From Chrysochromulina tobinii (Eukaryota; Haptophyta; Prymnesiales; Chrysochromulinaceae), in assembly GCA_001275005.1 (NCBI GenBank), contig JWZX01002279.1:1-30252 (forward strand): a stretch of 30,252 nt of DNA, read 5' to 3'. The stretch's first letter is position 1. Every line of letters begins with the position of its first letter. The notes below the pieces were generated by a model. That model did no database searches. It was not told the origin of the DNA and saw nothing but the letters and a program-made list of their open reading frames with translations. Below, piece by piece: positions 24,773-30,252 of this stretch. Both the position numbers and the translations under genes were made by a program.

Positions 24773-25198
24773 GACCTTCCCTGGACAAAAATGGCGATGC
24801 AACGAGCCCGAATGAACGACGGATATGTGCGAGATAGTGCGAGATTAGTGCGAGATCTCCATCTTGGTTTCGTTTAATTTGGTCTTAATTTGGTATTCGT
24901 TTCGTCACTTGTTGGCAATGGAGGCTGGAGATCGTCGGCACGGCGAGCATGACTACATGTAGTCACTGAGTAAGCAAGCGCGAAGCGGCAAGCAATTTTG
25001 ATGGAAAGCTCAATGGGTCTCGATATATACCGATACTCCGTGTTGTTCCCGTGTGTCCGGTGTGTGTCCCAGCTCCCCCCGGTGTTACCTGGTACCGAAC
25101 TTACTCCCCCCGGTGTTTTTGAACGGTGCCGTCCCGATTTAGAAGCCGAAACATGCCGAAACTGCCTGAAAGTAGATGTCCTACCGGTGCCGAAGTCA
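24773..25198. promoter_or_regulatory. Divergent region, SDR pseudogene / LRRC40-like gene
   Basis: No gene is supported. Short tandem words occur: GTGCGAGAT three times at about 24826-24857, and TTAATTTGGT twice at about 24875-24895. The right part carries copy B of the shared upstream element. Confidence 0.45.
25060..25120 (+). promoter_or_regulatory. Upstream element, copy B (two tandem units)
   Basis: The 26-nt GTGT-run element ending in GCTCCCCCCGGTGT lies at 25060-25085 and differs from copy A at one position. A second core, CTCCCCCCGGTGTTTTT, begins at 25104, 31 nt after the first. The first unit ends 113 nt before the ATG at 25199, in the gene's orientation. The paired layout matches copy A at ALG8. 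Confidence 0.55.
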
Positions 25199-27982
25199 AT
25201 GCACCCGTCTCGCAGTGCGCTGCCCAGTCGCGCCGAGCGGCAGCAGCACAAACGGCAGGCGGACCCGACGCTGGTGACAGGCAGTGGGAGCAACCTCACC
25301 AAGGTCCTGCAGCGTGCGAGGCAGGATGGCCAGCTGAAGCTGCAGGGTCGGCAGCTGTCCTCGCTGCCCGATGAAATTTGGGACATCGCCACCGTCGAGC
25401 TGCCCGACAACACCAATTGGTGGGAGACGCGCGAGACGCTCGAAACCATCGACGCATCCCAGAACGAGATCTCGCGCCTCCCCGACTACTTTGCCAACAA
25501 GCTCGATCAGCTGCGCGAGTTGAACCTCGCGCATAACAAGCTCACGACTCTGCCTCCCGCGCAGAGCTGGTGTGCGCTTGCGGGGCTGGTCAACCTCTCC
25601 TTGGCTCACAATGAGTTGTGTGGTCTACCCGAGCAGTTTGGCCACGGGAACCTGCCGCCACTTGTGCGGTTCGACGTCACGCACAATTTGCTGCAGTCGC
25701 TGCCTTCGTCGCTCGGGATGCTCGGCGACCTGGTCGAGCTTCATCTCTCACACAACCGGCTCACGAGCCTGCCGGCCGGCCTGTGCGGGCTTGCGTCGCT
25801 CACGAAGCTGCAATTGTGCCAGAACCGGCTGTCCGCCCTCCCACCTGATTTTTTGGCATCGCCCCCGCCGCTGCACGAGCTCGATTTGACTGAGAATCGG
25901 CTGCAGAGCCTCGCCCTCGCCGTGCCCTCGTTGCACACCGTGCTGCTCGGCAACAATTCGCTGCATGCGCTCGAGCTGAGCGGATGCAATGCGTTGCAGG
26001 AGCTCTCTGCCCCGTACAACGCCTTCGGCACACTCCCATCGGGCTTGCCCACGCTGCCGCGTCTTACGACAGTCGACCTGAGCAACAACCGCATCGTGCG
26101 GATTGACGAGTTGGTGGACTGCGCGGGCCTGGTCCGGCTCGACCTCAGCTGCAACGAGATCAGCTTCGTGCCTCCTCGGATGGGAAATCTCAATCTCCAT
26201 CGCTTTGCGCTCGCGGCTAACCCACTGCGTACCTTGCCCAACCACATACGCGAAGCCCCGACGCCGAAGCTGCTGGCACACTTGCGCGGCAAGATTGTCG
26301 ACGAAGCTCCGCAGTGGGAGGGCGACACGCGTGGGCTCAGCACCACTGATCCGAGGCACGGGCGGCCCGCGAGCCGCGACGGCCGGCGTGCCGATCAGGG
26401 CAGCTCGATCATCACCGGGGTCACGCATGCAATGAGCCTCGAGGATGCTCTACAACCGCCAGAGTTCTTTGATAGGGGCCTGCCGCCCCTCGTGCCTACG
26501 ACACGCGCGTGTGCGCCGCCCCGGCCCGACGAGTCGTTCGACCCTTACGCGACCACGGCGCAGCTGATGAGCCTGCAGTTGGAGCGCCAGCGCCAGCAGC
26601 AGGCGCAGCTGCTGATGGAGCACCAGCTCGAGCAGCAGCGGCAAATGCAAACGCAGCACCAACCACCGCCGTCGTCGTCGCTGCCACCGCCGCCTATCAT
26701 GCCGCCTCCACAGCAGCAGCAGGCACCGTCAAGGCGCGGCGCCGGCTGGAACGCCCTCTACAACCAGCCGCCTACACGTCGAATCGGCGGCACTGCCGAT
26801 GCGGCGCCCGGCGGCGGCGGCGGTGCGGGCGGTGGCGGCGGTGCGGGCGGCGGCGGCGGCGGCGGTGCGGGTGGCGGCATTGGCACGGGCGGCGGCGGTG
26901 GATTTGCGGGCGGCGGCGATTCGGCACACGATTATAAGGCCGAGGCGCGCGCGACGGCCGAGTACAATTTGCAGGCGTTGCGCCTCGCCAAATTTCGCCG
27001 CGAGGCCGATGAGGGCAGCCAAGGGGCCGCGCGCACGGCGTGGCCTGAGCTCGCGTCGAGCTCGGAGCACGGCATGCCCGGGACGACGCCCGTGAGCTCC
27101 GGAGCCGGCTTGCCAAATACGGATGCTAAGGCGCGGACTGCGAGAGCGCCTGGGCCGAGCAATGAGCCGAGGTGGACCGAGCTCATGCGCTTCGTGATGC
27201 GCGACGGCACCGAGCTGTGCATCGGTGAGATGGGCTTGACGGAGCTGCCGACCGGAAGCTATCCTGAGTCACTCACGCGCATCGACGCGCACGGCAACCA
27301 GTTGGGCAAGCTGCCGGATTCGATCGCCTCTCTCGTGCCCTCGCTCCGAGCGCTCGACGTGAGCAGCAACCGGCTCAGCGAGCTCCCGATCGATCTGGGC
27401 GAGGTGCTCGATCTCGAGGCGCTCCACGCGAGCCATAACGGGTTGCGCTCCCTCTCCTTTCTGCGCGCGCCGTTGCAGCGCCTCGTGCAGCTCCATGCTG
27501 ACAAGAACAGCCTGACCCAAGTACCCGCGTGCCTTTGGCTCTGCCCGAGGCTGAAGCACGTCTCACTCTGCGCCAACCGAATCACCCTCGCGTCGCTCTC
27601 CATGCCCATTATGGTCGACGGGTCTGGCAGTCCGGGCGCGAGTGGAGCCGCTGCACCGCTCGAGTTCCTCGACTTAGGTGAGAACCGACTCGGTGCGCTG
27701 CCCCCTCTCGGGCTCTATCCGCGGCTGCGCGAGGTGCACATGCAGCAGAACGGCATCCGCGAGCTGCCTGTCTCGGAGATCACACCGCTCATGCAGCTCC
27801 AGACGCTCGACATCTCGATGAATGATGTCTCGCTGCTGCCACCCGACCTCGCGCGGCTTCCAAGGCTGCAAAACCTGACCATCGTCGGCAATCCGATCCG
27901 TTCAATCCCGCAGAGTGTGCAGCAGAGAGGCGCCACTGCAGTCATTGACCTGCTGCGCAAGAGGCTGCCCGAATGTTCATAG
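25199..27982 (+). CDS. LRRC40: LRRC40-like leucine-rich repeat protein
   Basis: 927 aa from the ATG at 25199; the frame is open upstream (ATG at 25001) but that part crosses the upstream element. It starts with VLQRARQDGQLKLQGRQLSSLP (about 39-60) and NTNWWETRETLETIDAS, the entry typical of LRRC40. About ten LRRs of the LxxLxLxxNxLxxLP type follow to about residue 345, closing with LHRFALAANPLRTLP and a LLAHLRGKI cap. A 290-residue insert holds a Gln-rich helix (about 457-514), a Pro-rich part and a poly-Gly tract (about 537-577). A second block of about seven LRRs runs from about 661 to the end, closing in LTIVGNPIRSIP and LLRKRLP. Human LRRC40 has the same two-block plan without the long insert. 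No signal or membrane segment was seen. The function of LRRC40 is poorly known. Confidence 0.82.
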   Translation: MHPSRSALPSRAERQQHKRQADPTLVTGSGSNLTKVLQRARQDGQLKLQGRQLSSLPDEIWDIATVELPDNTNWWETRETLETIDASQNEISRLPDYFANKLDQLRELNLAHNKLTTLPPAQSWCALAGLVNLSLAHNELCGLPEQFGHGNLPPLVRFDVTHNLLQSLPSSLGMLGDLVELHLSHNRLTSLPAGLCGLASLTKLQLCQNRLSALPPDFLASPPPLHELDLTENRLQSLALAVPSLHTVLLGNNSLHALELSGCNALQELSAPYNAFGTLPSGLPTLPRLTTVDLSNNRIVRIDELVDCAGLVRLDLSCNEISFVPPRMGNLNLHRFALAANPLRTLPNHIREAPTPKLLAHLRGKIVDEAPQWEGDTRGLSTTDPRHGRPASRDGRRADQGSSIITGVTHAMSLEDALQPPEFFDRGLPPLVPTTRACAPPRPDESFDPYATTAQLMSLQLERQRQQQAQLLMEHQLEQQRQMQTQHQPPPSSSLPPPPIMPPPQQQQAPSRRGAGWNALYNQPPTRRIGGTADAAPGGGGGAGGGGGAGGGGGGGAGGGIGTGGGGGFAGGGDSAHDYKAEARATAEYNLQALRLAKFRREADEGSQGAARTAWPELASSSEHGMPGTTPVSSGAGLPNTDAKARTARAPGPSNEPRWTELMRFVMRDGTELCIGEMGLTELPTGSYPESLTRIDAHGNQLGKLPDSIASLVPSLRALDVSSNRLSELPIDLGEVLDLEALHASHNGLRSLSFLRAPLQRLVQLHADKNSLTQVPACLWLCPRLKHVSLCANRITLASLSMPIMVDGSGSPGASGAAAPLEFLDLGENRLGALPPLGLYPRLREVHMQQNGIRELPVSEITPLMQLQTLDISMNDVSLLPPDLARLPRLQNLTIVGNPIRSIPQSVQQRGATAVIDLLRKRLPECS
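26809..26929 (+). repeat. GGC/GGT microsatellite coding poly-Gly with Ala
   Basis: A run of GGC, GGT and GCG codons in the insert between the two LRR blocks encodes mainly glycine with regular GA interruptions. The tract is prone to length change and can form G-rich structures. It lies in a linker, so length changes should be tolerated. Confidence 0.9.
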
Positions 27983-28327
27983 GAGCGAGCGTGTCTCGTC
28001 ACTCTTCTCTACAAAGCCTACTCGAATGTATAATGACAGATACGCCGGAAAAGGCCTTGTAAAGTGTGACGTACGAAACACCAAAGTCGAGTCGCAAGCT
28101 CCCAACCCAAGGAACAGGGGGTGGGCTTCGATTGGGATTGCTGCGCGCCGCGCGCGCGCGCCTGTTGCTAGCTACGCCTACCGGAGTGCTCAATGCTGCC
28201 CTGCCGTTCCATCTGCTCAAAGACGCTACGTGATGAGTAGTCCACAAAGTTCTGCACATCCTCTACCGAGGAGAGCTCGTCGAGGGTAGGTGTGACGATG
28301 AGGGCCGTCACCTGCGACAGCGGGAAG
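27983..28327. other. Convergent 3' intergenic region
   Basis: This lies between the 3' ends of the LRRC40-like gene and the SGNH esterase. TGTAA occurs at 28058-28062, 76 nt after the stop. A CG-alternating tract lies at 28149-28161. No gene is supported. Confidence 0.5.
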
Positions 28328-30106
28328 TCAGCGGGCGCGGTGAGAGGTCACGAGGCAGTGCGGCAGCGAGGCAGCAACGGGACAACGCAGGCGGCGCTGG
28401 CGCACCTTGAACTTATGCTCGCCGCTGCTCGTGCGCGGGAGGAGCTGTATGCGCAGCACACACATCGCACCAGCGGGCCCACTGAGCCAAAGTGGTCGTG
28501 CAACCGTCTCGAGCGAGTCTTTCCGTGCCGTGTCATGCGCGTCGATGGTGAGCGAATGGCAGTTACACCCCGCCTCACACGACAGACGCGCGACGCCCAT
28601 GTGCTCGTACGACTGTAGGTACATCAGGTGCGCGAAGGCGGTGGCGTTCCTCTGCCCACTGGGCCGCGCCGGGAGGTCAACGCGTAGGTCGAGGATGCTG
28701 CCGATCAATTGAGTGACCAGTCCCGGCTTGCCTCTTTCAATTGAGTAGCGCCACTCGCACGTGATCGACGGCGCGGCGCACGGCAGCACGCGACCCTGCA
28801 GCTGGCTACCGATGACGCAGCTCGTACGCCCAGGTGGAAGCGGCCGCCAGCGGCCACACTCATGCGAGCCGCCATGCCGCCGCGGAGCAAAAGCTGTTCC
28901 GCCGGCGTCCGTTCGCGAAGGAAGGGTGGCGAGCCGTACGCTCTCGCGCCATAAGAAGTGGACGGGCAGGCTGGCGAGTAATGCGTAGCCACGCGCGGTG
29001 AGGTGACCGCCGTCTGGCGAGATGAGCGACACTACAAAGCGCGGCCTCGCGTTCGAGAGCCACGGTCCAAAAGCGCGAAAGCTGACGGTGGCGACGCCAC
29101 TTGCGCGCAGAAAGGGAAAGAAGCGGGTATGCTGCGGCTCGAAGCGCGTTCCGAACGTGAGGGCCGGGCAGTGCAATGCGCGCGAGCTGCCTGCCGGCGC
29201 GTGCTCGATGCGCTTGAGCTGGTACACGCACTTGACGAAGGCGCCGTGATGGTGGACGTGAGAGTAGTCGAGTACGAGGACCGGCACGTGCTCCTGTCGC
29301 GCTGTCGAGAGAAGTAGCTCGAGCTTCGCCGCTTCCGCCGTGTTGTGCGAGTACTCGACGATCGTCAGGTCGGGCCGAAACGGCACCAACGTGTCGTAGC
29401 ACAGCGCGCCGAAGCCGGCGGTCGTCGCTGGCTTCGCGCCGTTGTGGATGCTAACTTCCGACGTGTTCCACAAAGCCGAGAGCGCGCGCCGCATCTGCTC
29501 GGGCCACGTGTCCTCCCTGCGATTGACGCCGTGACCGTACGTGAGCGAGCCGCCGATCACGGCGATGCGCACCGGTTGCCGCGAGCTCAGCTTCTGCAGC
29601 ACCCGTCGCAGCGCGCGCACTTGCTGGTCGTCTGCCGTCAGAACCACGGCCTCTTCGAGCACGTCTGCTGGTAGCTGCTGCTGTTCAACCCACGCCAAGT
29701 AGCGGCGCCCGGTTGCCGCGAGCCCTGCGGGGTCAAGCAGACCCGGGTGCTGCGACGGCGTCGCGGCAGCGAGCTGACTGCACTTGGCACCCTGCCGGCT
29801 CGATATTGGCAGGCCAGCACCCGACATGACGCCTGCCACCCTCGTGTCCAGGGTGCTTGTGCAGCTGTGGTACCAGCTGCAGTCCTTGTACTTGGGACCT
29901 ACCGAGATGGAGCGGCATCGCTCGCAGAGCGCACAAGCGCGCAGGCATGCTGTCGCTGCCACCTCCATGGAGACGCTCTGCGCCTCGGTGAGCCGGAAGG
30001 ATCCGGCGTCGCCGTGGAAGCAGTCGCCCTCGACAAAGTCGAAAGTGACGCCGCAGGAGCCTGGCCGAGCATCGCGCAGCCAGGTCGCCGTCGAATTGGG
30101 AAGCAT
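28328..30106 (-). CDS. Secreted SGNH-type esterase with Cys-rich N-terminal module, probably 5'-partial
   Basis: 592 aa from the ATG at 30106. The first ~90 residues form a Cys-rich, PAN/apple-like module: GSCGVTFDF, then CLRACALCERC (C-x3-C-x2-C-x2-C) and DCSWYHSC. I associate modules of this kind with secreted proteins of haptophytes and related algae. The SGNH hydrolase domain (about 175-385) has VIGGSLTYGHG with the nucleophile Ser187, NGAKPATTAG (block II), EYSHN with Asn255 (block III) and DGGHLTARG with Asp365 and His368 (block V). This predicts esterase or deacylase activity, probably on glycans. A Cys-containing C-terminal domain follows (WRYSIERGKPGLVTQLIGSI). Cysteines and the module point to secretion, yet no signal peptide is present, so a 5' exon probably lies beyond the start or outside the window. 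Confidence 0.75.
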   Translation of the reverse strand: MLPNSTATWLRDARPGSCGVTFDFVEGDCFHGDAGSFRLTEAQSVSMEVAATACLRACALCERCRSISVGPKYKDCSWYHSCTSTLDTRVAGVMSGAGLPISSRQGAKCSQLAAATPSQHPGLLDPAGLAATGRRYLAWVEQQQLPADVLEEAVVLTADDQQVRALRRVLQKLSSRQPVRIAVIGGSLTYGHGVNRREDTWPEQMRRALSALWNTSEVSIHNGAKPATTAGFGALCYDTLVPFRPDLTIVEYSHNTAEAAKLELLLSTARQEHVPVLVLDYSHVHHHGAFVKCVYQLKRIEHAPAGSSRALHCPALTFGTRFEPQHTRFFPFLRASGVATVSFRAFGPWLSNARPRFVVSLISPDGGHLTARGYALLASLPVHFLWRESVRLATLPSRTDAGGTAFAPRRHGGSHECGRWRPLPPGRTSCVIGSQLQGRVLPCAAPSITCEWRYSIERGKPGLVTQLIGSILDLRVDLPARPSGQRNATAFAHLMYLQSYEHMGVARLSCEAGCNCHSLTIDAHDTARKDSLETVARPLWLSGPAGAMCVLRIQLLPRTSSGEHKFKVRQRRLRCPVAASLPHCLVTSHRAR

Positions 30107-30252
30107 CGGACTAGTTATCACCCGAGAGGTCGAAGGCGAGAGGACAGTAGGAAGGTCGGAGGTACCAACCCAGAGTGACAGACCAAGTCAGAGTTGTCTC
30201 AGTGAGGCACGATTCCCGCCTCAGTGAGTCGTTAAAACCGTCTCACTGAGGC
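30107..30252 (-). promoter_or_regulatory. 5' flank or first intron of the SGNH esterase gene
   Basis: The window ends here. No signal-peptide exon could be recognised. The last 55 nt carry a set of CTCAGTGAG repeats described separately. Confidence 0.35.
30198..30252. repeat. CTCAGTGAG repeats with an 11-bp inverted pair
   Basis: CTCAGTGAGGC occurs at 30198-30208, GCCTCAGTGAG at 30218-30228 and CTCACTGAGGC at 30242-30252. The last two are exact reverse complements separated by 13 nt, so they can form an 11-bp stem. The repeat set touches the window edge and may continue. Confidence 0.75.

Noticed and set aside
1155-28062. TGTAA after the stops of the BIN4-like, ALG8, RPB7 and LRRC40-like genes as a poly(A) signal
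   Set aside because: Found for only some plus-strand genes and none of the minus-strand genes. The frequency is not clearly above chance.
1-30252. CRISPR arrays, insertion sequences, tRNA and rRNA genes
   Set aside because: No regularly spaced repeats, transposase-like proteins, tRNA box pairs or rRNA-like stretches were recognised by eye. A covariance-model scan would be needed to exclude small RNAs.

Overview
The window reads as nuclear DNA of a GC-rich, gene-dense, flagellated unicellular eukaryote, most likely an alga. The evidence is eukaryote-only genes (RNA polymerase II subunit RPB7, the ER glucosyltransferase ALG8, an LRRC40-type LRR protein, a ciliary inner-microtubule protein of the CIMIP2/FAM166 type, filamin repeats) together with short GT-AG introns that begin GTGCGCGC or GTGAGT. 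A plant-type BIN4 homologue, a secreted esterase with a Cys-rich DCSWY-type module and many CG-alternating tracts fit a haptophyte best. That placement is inference; a prasinophyte or other alga is not excluded.

Layout, left to right. A BIN4-like DNA topoisomerase VI partner (248-1021, +) converges on an IQ-motif protein (1631-3043, -). ALG8 with an extra N-terminal domain (3563-5449, +) converges on a secretory glycosyltransferase-like protein (5763-7010, -). A bacterial-looking amino-methyltransferase with a TSPPY motif (7360-8967, -) is head-to-head with a two-exon ITP pyrophosphatase (9004-10126, +). A CIMIP2/FAM166-like gene (10830-11885, -) is head-to-head with an E. coli IlvC-like ketol-acid reductoisomerase (12186-13685, +), followed by RPB7 (14068-14595, +). 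A coiled-coil/ankyrin/TPR/J-domain co-chaperone (15369-17375, -) is head-to-head with a three-exon filamin-repeat protein (17619-21540, +). Then come an unrecognised protein (21953-23275, -), a broken short-chain dehydrogenase (23862-24772, -), an LRRC40-like LRR protein (25199-27982, +) and a secreted SGNH esterase that probably lacks its 5' exon (28328-30106, -).

Most neighbours lie in divergent or convergent pairs with a few hundred bases between them, so several promoters are probably shared. I see no operon-like logic: the functions (chromatin and transcription, N-glycosylation, nucleotide sanitation, branched-chain amino acid synthesis, cilium, folding) look like an ordinary slice of a compact genome.

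The most notable things beyond the gene list are: a 26-nt element found upstream of three unrelated genes, always in the gene's orientation; an intron made almost wholly of a 12-nt minisatellite; an SDR gene that has lost its cofactor-binding loop; a prokaryote-type N4-cytosine/N6-adenine methyltransferase family member; and a bacterial-type KARI. No CRISPR array, insertion sequence, tRNA or rRNA was seen. Start codons were checked by eye and non-ATG starts were moved to the first credible ATG.
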